From: Modicisalibacter radicis
GTDB taxonomy: Bacteria; Pseudomonadota; Gammaproteobacteria; Pseudomonadales; Halomonadaceae
DNA length: 64,000 nt
Assembly: GCF_900961225.1 (NCBI RefSeq)
Contig: NZ_CAAHFN010000058.1
Coordinates: forward strand, 1-64,000
Direction of reading: 5' to 3'
A program made the translations under genes and the position numbers. The notes beneath the pieces were generated by a model. It was given only the letters and a program-made list of their open reading frames with translations. It did no database searches and was not told the DNA's origin. The stretch's first letter is position 1, and each line of letters begins with the position of its first letter. This document shows, one piece after another, positions 17,751 to 26,455 of the stretch.

Positions 17751-19451
17751 ATGCCCTGGCGCCTTCTAGCGGGACTCGTAGCGCTACTTGCTGGCTTGCT
17801 GAGCGGGCCGGCAGGCGCTCGTGCCGATCCAGGTCCGCCGCGGGAGCCCGAACCGCTCAAGGCCGTTTCACTGCAATTGCTGTGGCACCATCAATTCCAG
17901 TTCGCCGGCTACTACGCCGCCGTCGCCCAGGGTTACTACCGCGACGCCGGTCTCGACGTCGAGATCCGCAGCGGGGGTTACGACAACCAGGGCCGAGCGT
18001 CGGCCCCGGTGGAGGAGGTGGTATTCGGTCGCGCCGACTTCGGTACATCACGCGCCGATCTGCTGATCCACCATAGTCGAGGCCTGCCTGTCGTGCTGAT
18101 GGCCAGCATCATGCAACGCTCGCCGCTGGTTTTCCTGACCCTTGAACGCTACGGCCTCACGCGCCTCGAAGCGATCGGCGACCGACCGGTGTCGTTGACC
18201 CTGCCCAGCATCGGCAGCCAGACCCGGGTCAGCGCCGAAACGCTGGCAGTGCTCGAGCGCGCCGGAATCGATTACCGCACGCTCGACAACTCGCCACCCA
18301 GCTGGAAATTTCAGGACCTGCTCGACGGCAAGACCCAGTTGACCCCTGCGTATTCCACCGACACGCCCTACTTCGTACGCAAGGCCGGCGCCACGCCGGT
18401 GGAGATCAAGCCCACCGACTACGGCATCGACTTCTACGGTCAACTGCTGTTCACCAGTCAGCGCATGCTCGACGATACGCCCGAAATCGTCGCCGCTTTT
18501 CGCCGTGCCTCGCTCGAGGGCTGGCGCTATGCGCTCGATCATCCCCGGCAGATCGCCGATCTGATCCTGCGCGAATACGGCACTCGCGGCCCCGGCTACG
18601 ACCAGGCCTTCCTGCTCGCCGAAGCCGAGCGTATCCGCGAACTCATGCAGCCCGGGTTGATCGAGATCGGCTATACCAACCGCCAACGCTGGCAACAGAT
18701 CGCCGATACCTATCGCGAACTGGACCTGATCGATCATCACTCGCTCGACGACTTCCTGCGGGCAGCATTGCCGCCGCAGCCCCAGCTCGCCAATCTCTGG
18801 GCCTGGTCGCTTCCCGGATTGGCCGTCCTGCTGGGGACCGCCGGCATCGCCGGCTACCTGTACGCCACCAACCGCCGGCTGATCAGCGAGATCGGGCGGC
18901 GCCGGCATGCCGAGAAGGCATTACGCTATCACGCCGAACGCGACGGGCTCACCGGCACCCTGAATCGGCGCTTGTTCGACGAGAACTATCAGTACGAGAT
19001 CGATCGCGCGCATGCCGAAGGCCGCGCGTTGAGTCTGATCATCTTCGATATCGATCACTTCAAGCTGATCAACGATCACTTCGGCCACCTGGCCGGCGAT
19101 CGGGTATTGATCGACATCGCCGCCGTCACCCGCACGCTGCTTCGCGCGACCGACCACTTCGGTCGCTACGGCGGCGAGGAGTTCGCCGTGCTGATGCCCG
19201 ATACGTCGCTCGCCGAAGCCGGCGATATCGCCCGCCGGCTGAACGAAGCCCATCGGGCCCACCGGGTGGCCGATGGCAACAGCGCCATCCACTATACCGT
19301 CAGTTTGGGGGTGGCCGCGCTGCGGCCCGACGACAATTCAACCGATTCACTGTTGCGGCGCGCCGATCAACTGCTCTATCGCGCCAAGCGTGCCGGACGC
19401 GACACGCTGGTCAGCGAGACCAGCGCCATTCCGGCGACATCGCCGGAGTGA
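17751..19451 (+). CDS. NMT1/THI5-like periplasmic domain fused to a GGDEF diguanylate cyclase
   Basis: A 566-aa membrane sensor. A signal/anchor sequence (residues 1-25) precedes a periplasmic NMT1/THI5-type binding domain (about 35-340; LLWHHQFQFAGYYAAVAQGYYRDAGLDV). One transmembrane helix follows (about 348-368), then a GGDEF domain. The active-site motif is GGEEF at 474-478, and an inhibitory I-site RATD lies five residues before it. Both suggest an active, product-inhibited cyclic-di-GMP synthase. The domain family binds pyrimidine or sulfonate-like ligands in transport proteins, so a small periplasmic ligand probably tunes c-di-GMP. Confidence 0.88.
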   Translation: MPWRLLAGLVALLAGLLSGPAGARADPGPPREPEPLKAVSLQLLWHHQFQFAGYYAAVAQGYYRDAGLDVEIRSGGYDNQGRASAPVEEVVFGRADFGTSRADLLIHHSRGLPVVLMASIMQRSPLVFLTLERYGLTRLEAIGDRPVSLTLPSIGSQTRVSAETLAVLERAGIDYRTLDNSPPSWKFQDLLDGKTQLTPAYSTDTPYFVRKAGATPVEIKPTDYGIDFYGQLLFTSQRMLDDTPEIVAAFRRASLEGWRYALDHPRQIADLILREYGTRGPGYDQAFLLAEAERIRELMQPGLIEIGYTNRQRWQQIADTYRELDLIDHHSLDDFLRAALPPQPQLANLWAWSLPGLAVLLGTAGIAGYLYATNRRLISEIGRRRHAEKALRYHAERDGLTGTLNRRLFDENYQYEIDRAHAEGRALSLIIFDIDHFKLINDHFGHLAGDRVLIDIAAVTRTLLRATDHFGRYGGEEFAVLMPDTSLAEAGDIARRLNEAHRAHRVADGNSAIHYTVSLGVAALRPDDNSTDSLLRRADQLLYRAKRAGRDTLVSETSAIPATSPE

Positions 19452-19460
19452 CTCGGCGGG

Positions 19461-19985
19461 TCAGTCCACCCTCTCCAGGTACTGTGCGTGAAGCCTGCCG
19501 CGCTGCACATAGGCTTCGGCATTCTTCTTGAGGTTCGCTATAGCCTCTGCCGACAGCTCACGGACAACTCGTGCCGGCGCACCGACGATCAGCGAGTTGT
19601 CGGGAAAGGTTGCGCCTTCCTTGATCAGTGCTCCCGCCGCTACCAGGCAGTTTTTCCCTATCTCCGCGCCGTTGAGAATGATCGCCTGAATCCCCACCAA
19701 ACTGCCGTCGCCAACCTTGCAGCCATGCAGCATCGCCTGATGACCGACCGTAACCTCATCCCCCACGACCAGCGGAAACCCTGGATCGGCATGCAGCACC
19801 GCCCCGTCCTGGATATTGCTGTTCTCGCCGACTTCGAGATGTTCGGTGTCGCCACGCAGCACTGCCTGGTACCAGACACTGGCATTGCGCTTGAGGGTGA
19901 CCTGGCCGATCACGTCAGCCGTCTCGGCCACATAGACCCCCGTGTCGATGGTTGGTAGCTGGTCTGCGTACCTGTAGATCGCCAT
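19461..19985 (-). CDS. Gamma-carbonic-anhydrase-like hexapeptide-repeat protein
   Basis: A 174-aa left-handed beta-helix protein built from hexapeptide turns. The three zinc-ligand histidines of gamma carbonic anhydrases are visible in LHAD, VGHQ and LHGC. It resembles YrdA/CaiE-type proteins. Carnitine operons pair such a protein (CaiE) with a CaiB CoA-transferase. Here too it ends an operon carrying a CaiB-like gene, 83 bases after the YdiJ-like gene. AGGAAA lies before the ATG at 19985; upstream in-frame codons look noncoding. Confidence 0.85.
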   Translation of the reverse strand: MAIYRYADQLPTIDTGVYVAETADVIGQVTLKRNASVWYQAVLRGDTEHLEVGENSNIQDGAVLHADPGFPLVVGDEVTVGHQAMLHGCKVGDGSLVGIQAIILNGAEIGKNCLVAAGALIKEGATFPDNSLIVGAPARVVRELSAEAIANLKKNAEAYVQRGRLHAQYLERVD

Positions 19986-20068
19986 GCGGTTTCCTCTTGA
20001 GTCCGATCGTCCATTCAAAGTCCTGCCACGCCGAAGGCATCCCGTGCGTCGCCACGTGTGATGGCGAT

Positions 20069-23000
20069 TCAGGCCAGCGCCATGTCGAGCACGCACGCAA
20101 CGTGCAGCGCATCGCGCCGGGCACCGTCGCGAATCTGATGTCGACAACTGGTGCCATCGGCGATTATCAGATCCCGTTCTTCAGCCTGGCGTACTGCGGG
20201 CAGTAGCGACAATTCGGCCATCTGCATCGAGGCCTCGAAGTGTTCGCGCTCGTAGCCGAAGCTACCGGCCATGCCACAGCATGACGATTCGATCGTCTGG
20301 ATCTCCAGGCCCGGAATCCATCCCAGCACGACCTCCACGGGACGCAGCGCATCGAACGCCTTCTGGTGGCAATGGCCATGCAGCCAGGCGCGTGATGCTT
20401 CGAGCGACTTGAAGTCGAGTGCCAGACGGCCGGCGGCCTTCTCGCGCACCAGGAACTCCTCGAACAGCATCGCCGCCTCCGCCAGCTGCCTGGCTTCCTC
20501 GCCGTAGCCGTACTGCAGAAACTCATCGCGAAGCGTCAACAGGCATGACGGCTCGAGGCCAACGATAGCCACCCCACGCTTCACGTAAGGCATCAGGTGA
20601 TCCAATGTACGTCGCGCCTCGGCCTTGGCCTTGTCGACCTGGCCCGAAGCCAGGTAGGTCCGCCCGCAGCACAGCGGCCGCTGATTCGGCGGATTGTTGA
20701 GATGAACGCGATACCCGGCGGCCGTGAGCACACGATGAGCGGCCGCCGCGTTGTCGGCTTCCATGTAGTTGTTGAAGGTGTCGACGAACAGCACCACCTC
20801 CCCCACCGCCGGCGTATCGCTTCGGGGACGCTCGGCCCCACGCAGGTAGTTGCCGTTGAACGCCGGTAGCGAACGCGCCTCGGCCAACCCCAGTGACTGC
20901 TTGACCCAACGCGACAGGATCGGCAAACGCTCGAGCCTGCCCAGCAAGGGCGCCACCTGACTGGCATAGGGCGCATAGCGCGGCATGCCGGCGACCATGC
21001 GGTCGCGCCACGCTAGTGGGTGGGTCTCGGCACGCGCCGCACGCGCCTCGATCTTGAGCTTGGCCATGTCGACCCCGGTCGGACAATCACGCTTGCAGCC
21101 CTTGCACGACACACACAGGTCGAGCGCCTCCTTGACCTCGTCGCTGGCCAGCCCATCGCGTCCCACCTGGCCGGACAGTGCCAGGCGCAGGGTATTGGCA
21201 CGCCCACGGGTGAGGTGCTGCTCGTTGCGAGTGATGCGATAGCTAGGGCACATGGTGCCGGCGTCGAACTTGCGGCAATGGCCATTGTTGTTGCACATCT
21301 CCACTGCCATGGCCAGGCCATGCGTGGGGTCGCCGGCGCTACCCGGCTCACTCTGCTCACCGGTCAGCGGGTCGCGCTTGACGTTCCAGGGCGTCCAGTC
21401 GAAAACGGGGGTGAGCGGAATCGTCTGGTAATGCTTGGGAAACCGAAAGTAGCGCTCGTCGTCCATCCGCGGGGTGTCGACGATCTTGTTGGGGTTGAAC
21501 AGGTTAGTGGGATCGAAGAGCTGCTTTATCTCCTTGAAAGCGGCATTGAGCTCCGGGCCGAATTGCCAGGCCACCCACTCGCCCCGGCAGATGCCGTCGC
21601 CGTGTTCGCCGGAGTAGGCCCCCTTGTATTCACGTACCAGCGCCGAGGCCTCCTCGGCGATGTCGCGCATCTTCTGTGCGCCGTCGCGACGCATGTCGAG
21701 GATCGGACGCACGTGCAGCGTGCCGACGCTGGCATGCGCGTACCAGGTGCCCTCGGTGCCGTGCCTGTGAAACACCTGGGTCAGCTTGTCGGTGTACTCG
21801 GCGAGGTGCTCCAGCGGCACTGCGCAGTCCTCGATGAAGGAGACCGGCTTGCCGTCACCCTTCATGCTCATCATGATGTTGAGACCGGCCTTGCGCACAT
21901 TCCATAGCGCCTTCTGCTCGGCAGCCTCGGGCATGTCGACGACGCACTCAGGCAGGCCCAGGTCGGCCATCAACTCATTCAACTGGCGCAGGCTATCGAG
22001 CAGCGGCTCGCACCCCTGGCCCGAAAACTCCACCAGCAGTACCGCTTCGGGTCTACCGATAAGGGCCTTTTCGATCACCGGCCGGAACGAGGGGTTCTCC
22101 AGCGACAGCTCGATCATGGTGCGATCGACCAGCTCGACCGCGGACGGCTGCAATTCAACGATGTGCTGCGTCAGGTCCATCGCTTGGTAGAAGGTAGGGA
22201 AGTTGACTACCCCGAGGACCTTGTGCTCGGGCAGCGGCTCGAGCTTGAGAGTGAGCCGCTGGGTCAGGCCCAGCGTCCCCTCTGAGCCTACCAGTAGATG
22301 AGCCAGGTTGGCCCGGCCCAGCGCATCGTAGGGGAGCGGGTTCTGGCAGTTGAACAGATCCAGGTTATAGCCGGCAACCCGGCGCAGCACCTTGGGGAAG
22401 TGCTCGCGAATCCGGCCATCCTCGCGCTCGGCGATCTGGCGTATACGCTGGACAATGTCACCCAGCCTCCCGGTACCGGTCATCCCATCGATGGGCCCGA
22501 ACGCCGCCTGGGTACCATCGGCCAGCATGGCCTCGATGCCCAGCACGTTATGGACCATGTTGCCGTACTTGATCGAACGCGAGCCGCACGAGTTGTTACC
22601 GGCCATGCCGCCCAGGGTGCACTGGGCACTGGTCGAAACGTCGACGGGAAACCACAGCCCATGGGGTTTCAACCAGGCATTGAGATGGTCGAGCACGATG
22701 CCGGGCTCGACCACCACGGTACGCGCCTGCTCGTCGAACTCGATGACGTTGTTCAGCCAGCGGCTGGTATCGAGCACCAGCGCTTCACCGACGGTCTGGC
22801 CGCACTGGCTGGTCCCGGCGCCCCTGGGCAACACCGGCATGGCCGCATCGCGGGCAATATCCAGTGCCACTTGCAGGTCCTGCTGATGGCGCGGCACGAC
22901 CACACCGAGAGGCATGATCTGATAGATCGACGCATCGGTGGAGTAGCGCCCTCGCGAGGCCTGATCGAACAGCACCTCGCCGGCGATTTCACGCTGCAGG

Positions 23001-23074
23001 CGAGCTGCCGTCTCAGAGACAGGCGGGATACGGGCGTTGCGAGGCTGTGAGTTCCTTGCGGATAACGACGTCAT
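20069..23074 (-). CDS. FAD- and Fe-S-binding D-2-hydroxyacid dehydrogenase (YdiJ-like)
   Basis: A 1001-aa single-chain fusion of a GlcD-like flavin half and a GlcF-like iron-sulfur half. The PCMH FAD domain is at the N terminus (VLPRGAGTSQCGQTVG; GGMAGNNSCGSRSIKYG). A ferredoxin-type cluster motif has cysteines at 654, 657, 660 and 664, and two CCG motifs follow (PLCCGRTY, ESSCCGMAGSFGYE). Length and layout match E. coli YdiJ, which oxidises D-2-hydroxyglutarate; D-lactate is another family substrate. It should feed electrons to the respiratory chain. It is co-directional with the aminotransferase and CoA-transferase genes. Confidence 0.9.
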   Translation of the reverse strand: MTSLSARNSQPRNARIPPVSETAARLQREIAGEVLFDQASRGRYSTDASIYQIMPLGVVVPRHQQDLQVALDIARDAAMPVLPRGAGTSQCGQTVGEALVLDTSRWLNNVIEFDEQARTVVVEPGIVLDHLNAWLKPHGLWFPVDVSTSAQCTLGGMAGNNSCGSRSIKYGNMVHNVLGIEAMLADGTQAAFGPIDGMTGTGRLGDIVQRIRQIAEREDGRIREHFPKVLRRVAGYNLDLFNCQNPLPYDALGRANLAHLLVGSEGTLGLTQRLTLKLEPLPEHKVLGVVNFPTFYQAMDLTQHIVELQPSAVELVDRTMIELSLENPSFRPVIEKALIGRPEAVLLVEFSGQGCEPLLDSLRQLNELMADLGLPECVVDMPEAAEQKALWNVRKAGLNIMMSMKGDGKPVSFIEDCAVPLEHLAEYTDKLTQVFHRHGTEGTWYAHASVGTLHVRPILDMRRDGAQKMRDIAEEASALVREYKGAYSGEHGDGICRGEWVAWQFGPELNAAFKEIKQLFDPTNLFNPNKIVDTPRMDDERYFRFPKHYQTIPLTPVFDWTPWNVKRDPLTGEQSEPGSAGDPTHGLAMAVEMCNNNGHCRKFDAGTMCPSYRITRNEQHLTRGRANTLRLALSGQVGRDGLASDEVKEALDLCVSCKGCKRDCPTGVDMAKLKIEARAARAETHPLAWRDRMVAGMPRYAPYASQVAPLLGRLERLPILSRWVKQSLGLAEARSLPAFNGNYLRGAERPRSDTPAVGEVVLFVDTFNNYMEADNAAAAHRVLTAAGYRVHLNNPPNQRPLCCGRTYLASGQVDKAKAEARRTLDHLMPYVKRGVAIVGLEPSCLLTLRDEFLQYGYGEEARQLAEAAMLFEEFLVREKAAGRLALDFKSLEASRAWLHGHCHQKAFDALRPVEVVLGWIPGLEIQTIESSCCGMAGSFGYEREHFEASMQMAELSLLPAVRQAEERDLIIADGTSCRHQIRDGARRDALHVACVLDMALA

Positions 23075-23110
23075 CGTGTCTCCCCCGGGCGGCTTGCGAC
23101 GATAGCGCCG

Positions 23111-24319
23111 TTAACGGTCGGCATCGAGCGGATGGCGGGCGAAATAGTCCAGTGCCGCCAGTACGCCACTGTCCTTGAGCGGGATGTCGGCGAGCTGCAT
23201 GCCGGCTTCGCAGCCGCCGAGGGTCGCGATCAGCGTCAGATCGTTACAGTCCCCCAGATGGCCGATACGGAACATGCGCCCCTTGGTCTTGCCGAGCCCC
23301 ATCCCCAGTGACAGATCGAAGCGCTCGTAGATCAGCTTGCGAATCGCATCGGCATCGACGCCATCCGGCATGACAACGCCGGTCAAGACCGGGGAGTAAA
23401 CAGCGGGGTCCTGACATTGGATTTCCAGCCCCCAGGCGTTGACCGCAGCGCGTACACCAGCGGCCCAGCGCTGGTGCCGTTTCAGCACATGCTCGAGCCC
23501 TTCGTCCAGGAGCATGTCGAGGGCTTCATTCAGGCCATACAACAGGTTGGTATTCGGCGTATAGGGCCAGTAGCCATTCTTGTTGGCCTCGATGATCTCG
23601 TCCCAGGCCCAGAAGCTCTTGGGCAACTGCGCCGACTTGCTTGTATTGATGGCCTTGTCGGACAGGGCGTTGAAACTGATCCCCGGAGGCAGCATCAGGC
23701 CCTTCTGCGAGCCCGAAATCGTCACATCGACACCCCACTCATCGTGGCGGTAATCGGCACTGGCCAGGCCGGAAATCGTATCCACCATCAACAGCGCCGG
23801 ATGACCGGCAGCATCGATGGCGCGGCGTACGGCAGCTATATCGCTGGTCACACCGGTCGAAGTCTCGTTGTGGACCACGCACACCGCCTTGATCTCATGG
23901 CTGGGGTCCTCCATGAGGCGTGCCTCGATCATGTCGGCCTGCACGCCCTGCCGCCACCCTTGATCACCAGATAGACCCAGAAACTCGGTCTCAATGCTCA
24001 ACCGCCGGGCCATCTTCTGCCATAGCGCGGCAAAGTGTCCCGTCTCGAACATCAGCACCCGATCGCCCGGTGACAGCGTGTTGACAAGCGCCGCTTCCCA
24101 GGCCCCGGTGCCGGATGCCGGATAGATGATGACCGGGTTCACCGTCTTGAAGATTTGCCGGGTCTTGGCCAGCAGTTCCAGTCCCAGCGCACCGAACTCG
24201 GGGCCACGATGATCGATCGTCGGCAGGCTCATGGCTCTTAGGATGCGATCCGGCACCGGTGAAGGACCGGGTATCTGCAGGAAATGGCGGCCCGAGGGAT
24301 GAAAGTCGAGATTCAGCAT
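23111..24319 (-). CDS. Alanine/serine/aspartate-glyoxylate aminotransferase family protein
   Basis: Fold-type I PLP aminotransferase, 402 aa. The PLP lysine is K206 in SGSQKGLMLPPG and the PLP-binding aspartate is in LLMVDTISGLAS. PASGTGAWEAALVN is the substrate/PLP phosphate region. The family moves an amino group from alanine, serine or aspartate to glyoxylate, giving glycine. The exact donor cannot be read from sequence; members close to aspartate-glyoxylate transaminase (BhcA) share this length. Its 3' neighbour oxidises a 2-hydroxyacid and the nearby glc operon makes glyoxylate, so glyoxylate is a likely acceptor. Confidence 0.88.
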   Translation of the reverse strand: MLNLDFHPSGRHFLQIPGPSPVPDRILRAMSLPTIDHRGPEFGALGLELLAKTRQIFKTVNPVIIYPASGTGAWEAALVNTLSPGDRVLMFETGHFAALWQKMARRLSIETEFLGLSGDQGWRQGVQADMIEARLMEDPSHEIKAVCVVHNETSTGVTSDIAAVRRAIDAAGHPALLMVDTISGLASADYRHDEWGVDVTISGSQKGLMLPPGISFNALSDKAINTSKSAQLPKSFWAWDEIIEANKNGYWPYTPNTNLLYGLNEALDMLLDEGLEHVLKRHQRWAAGVRAAVNAWGLEIQCQDPAVYSPVLTGVVMPDGVDADAIRKLIYERFDLSLGMGLGKTKGRMFRIGHLGDCNDLTLIATLGGCEAGMQLADIPLKDSGVLAALDYFARHPLDADR

Positions 24320-24350
24320 GATGGCAGTTCTCCGCTTCGGCGTTATTTTT

Positions 24351-24370
24351 GGATAATGAATTCAATATGA
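24351..24370. promoter_or_regulatory. AT-rich dyad upstream of the aminotransferase gene
   Basis: A 20-base dyad centred between 24360 and 24361 (core TGAATTCA) pairs at seven of ten positions per arm, in a short AT-rich gap. It may be an internal promoter or operator of the catabolic locus. Resemblance to sequences near 29572-29583 and 30305-30316 is partial. Confidence 0.35.
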
Positions 24371-24381
24371 GCGTCAAGAAG

Positions 24382-25569
24382 CTACTTGATGCAGCCTTCA
24401 GCCCTCAAGCGCTCGAGTTCCTCGTCCTGGATACCCAGGGTGGACAGCACTTCATCAGTGTGTTGTGCGAAGAGAGGTGCCGGTTGGCGAATCTGCGACG
24501 GTGTCAGTGAGAATTTGCTGGGAAAACCGATCGTCTTCATCTTGCCGATCTTCGGATGCTCGATTTCCTGCACCATCTCCCTGGCCAGGTAATGCTCGTC
24601 CTGCATGGCCTGGGCAAAGTCGTTGATCGGGCCGGCCGGCACCCCGGCTGCATCACAGCGTTCGAGCCAGTCGTCGACATCGCGATCGGCCATGATCCCC
24701 TCGAGCAGCGCTTCGAGTTCCTCGACATGCTGGCCACGCGCGTGGTTGGTCAGGAAGCGCTCATCGGCCAGCAGCTCCTCCCGCCCCAGCACGTCCTGAG
24801 CGAACCGCTCCCAGGTACGCTGATTGGCACAGCCAAGCATCAGGTAGCCGTCGCGGGCCTTGACCGCCTGGTAAGGGGCCGAGACCCGATGTCTCCAGCC
24901 AGTGGGCTCGGGCACCTTGCCTTCGGCGAAGTAGGCCGCCGCCTCCCAGGTATACCAGGGTAGACCGCATTCGGTGATGGCAATATCGATGTGCTGGCCT
25001 TCCCCGCTTTGCATCTTGTGAATATAAGCAGCCAGAATCGAATAGACGGCCGTAATGCCGGCACCGATATCGTAGACGGCGATACCTGTCTTCAGTGGAC
25101 GGCGCCCCGGCTCGCCGGTCATCGACATCAGCCCGGTCATGCCCTGCGCCACCAGGTCGAAGCCGCCCTTGTGTCGGCTGGGGCCGGTTTGGCCATAGCC
25201 GGAAATCGAGCAATAGATAATGCCGGGATTGATGGCCTTTATCGTGTCGTAATCGATTTCCAGTGACTGGGTCACCCCGGGTCGATAGTTCTCGACGATG
25301 ACATCGACCTCCTCGGCCAGGCGATAGAAGATCGCCCGGGCACGCTTGTCCTTGAGATTCAAGGAAATGCTCTTCTTGTTGCGGTTGATCTGCGAAAAAC
25401 AAGTCGATTCGTCGTTGACGTAAGGGCCCATCTGGCGGCTATCGTCGCCGCCGTTGGCCTTTTCCACCTTGATAACCTCGGCGCCCATATCGCCCAGTAC
25501 CATGGTGCAATACGGGCCGGCCATGATTTGCGACACATCGAGCACTTTCAAGCCATTCAAAGCAAGCAT
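24382..25569 (-). CDS. CaiB/BaiF family CoA-transferase
   Basis: Class III CoA-transferase of 395 aa. It moves CoA between carboxylates through an aspartyl-CoA intermediate. The catalytic aspartate matches D167 in AVYDIGAG. The N terminus (LNGLKVLDVSQIMAGPYCTMVLGDMGAEVIKVE) and SGYGQTGP are family signatures. The start at 25569 was chosen at this N terminus. It lies 31 bases after the crotonase-fold gene in an operon, so both probably act on the same acid. The acid is unknown; no oxalyl-CoA decarboxylase or citrate-lyase-like gene is nearby. Confidence 0.9.
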   Translation of the reverse strand: MLALNGLKVLDVSQIMAGPYCTMVLGDMGAEVIKVEKANGGDDSRQMGPYVNDESTCFSQINRNKKSISLNLKDKRARAIFYRLAEEVDVIVENYRPGVTQSLEIDYDTIKAINPGIIYCSISGYGQTGPSRHKGGFDLVAQGMTGLMSMTGEPGRRPLKTGIAVYDIGAGITAVYSILAAYIHKMQSGEGQHIDIAITECGLPWYTWEAAAYFAEGKVPEPTGWRHRVSAPYQAVKARDGYLMLGCANQRTWERFAQDVLGREELLADERFLTNHARGQHVEELEALLEGIMADRDVDDWLERCDAAGVPAGPINDFAQAMQDEHYLAREMVQEIEHPKIGKMKTIGFPSKFSLTPSQIRQPAPLFAQHTDEVLSTLGIQDEELERLRAEGCIK

Positions 25570-25600
25570 CGAATCTCTCCCTGGCGGCAGCCAGAACCGG

Positions 25601-26386
25601 TCATTTTCCAGTCCAGGCGAAAGGCGTCTTATTGATGAATTTGTTGACCGCAGCCTTGAAGTCATCGCTCATGTAGCAAGTGATAACCCAATCGTCGCTT
25701 GCATCGGCAGCCGCTCGTCGCTGGGCCAGTACCCGCCCCACTAGCGCCTTGCTGGCCTGCAGCGTGAGCGGCGCACGGTTGGCAAACTCGGCAGCAATCG
25801 ACGTCACTTCATCAGCGATCACCTCTGCCTCGAAGAGGCCGTTGACCAGGCCTGCCTGCTGCGCCTCGTCGGCGTTGAACAGCCTGGCCATCATCAGCAC
25901 CTCCTTGGTACGGGCGATGCCGACCATGTCGATCAGCCGCGAAACGTTGGTGATCGATAGGGAGTTGCCCAGCGTTCTGGCGATCGGTACGCCGAACTTC
26001 AGTGATGGGGTGGCGTAACGAAAATCACAGACCATGGCCAATGCCGCCCCACCGCCGACACAGTAGCCTTCGATCATGGCTATGGTGGGCTTGGGCAAAG
26101 CCTCCAGCTTACCCACGACACGGTCGATACGCCGCTCGTATCCAGTCGCATCCTCCGGCGCGTCAAAGGTGGCGAACTGGGTAATATCGGTTCCTGCCAC
26201 GAAAGCTTCGCCACCGACGCCATGCAGCACGACCGCATGCACGTTATCGTCGTCCGCGAGCTGCTCGCAGACTGTCTCCAGCCCATCGTACATTTCCCAG
26301 GTCATGGCATTGCGGCTCTCGGGCCGGTTGAAACCGATCCAGGCCACTCCTTCGCATACTTCGAAAAGAAGGTTGTCACTACGCAT
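25601..26386 (-). CDS. Enoyl-CoA hydratase/isomerase (crotonase) family protein lacking the hydratase glutamates
   Basis: Crotonase fold, 261 aa. The CoA oxyanion-hole segments AFVAGTDITQF (61-71) and GYCVGGGAALAM (108-119) are present. The two glutamates that activate water in hydratases are absent: the GGGCE-type position is Ala115 and the QPE-type position is Ile135 (FGVPIART). It is therefore unlikely to be an ordinary hydratase; isomerase, lyase, decarboxylase or hydrolase chemistry is possible. It is encoded between the TRAP genes and the CaiB gene. Confidence 0.88.
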   Translation of the reverse strand: MRSDNLLFEVCEGVAWIGFNRPESRNAMTWEMYDGLETVCEQLADDDNVHAVVLHGVGGEAFVAGTDITQFATFDAPEDATGYERRIDRVVGKLEALPKPTIAMIEGYCVGGGAALAMVCDFRYATPSLKFGVPIARTLGNSLSITNVSRLIDMVGIARTKEVLMMARLFNADEAQQAGLVNGLFEAEVIADEVTSIAAEFANRAPLTLQASKALVGRVLAQRRAAADASDDWVITCYMSDDFKAAVNKFINKTPFAWTGK

Positions 26387-26455
26387 CGCGATACTCCGTT
26401 GATCTTGCCCTAGCCGACGCAGCCGCGCCGGATCTCTGGCGTGTCATGAGCGCCC

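Noticed and set aside
19461..25665. Assignment of the locus as a carnitine (cai) operon
   Set aside because: The CaiB, crotonase and CaiE-like trio is suggestive, but no caiA/caiC/caiT-like genes are present, the crotonase lacks catalytic glutamates, and the transporter is TRAP type.
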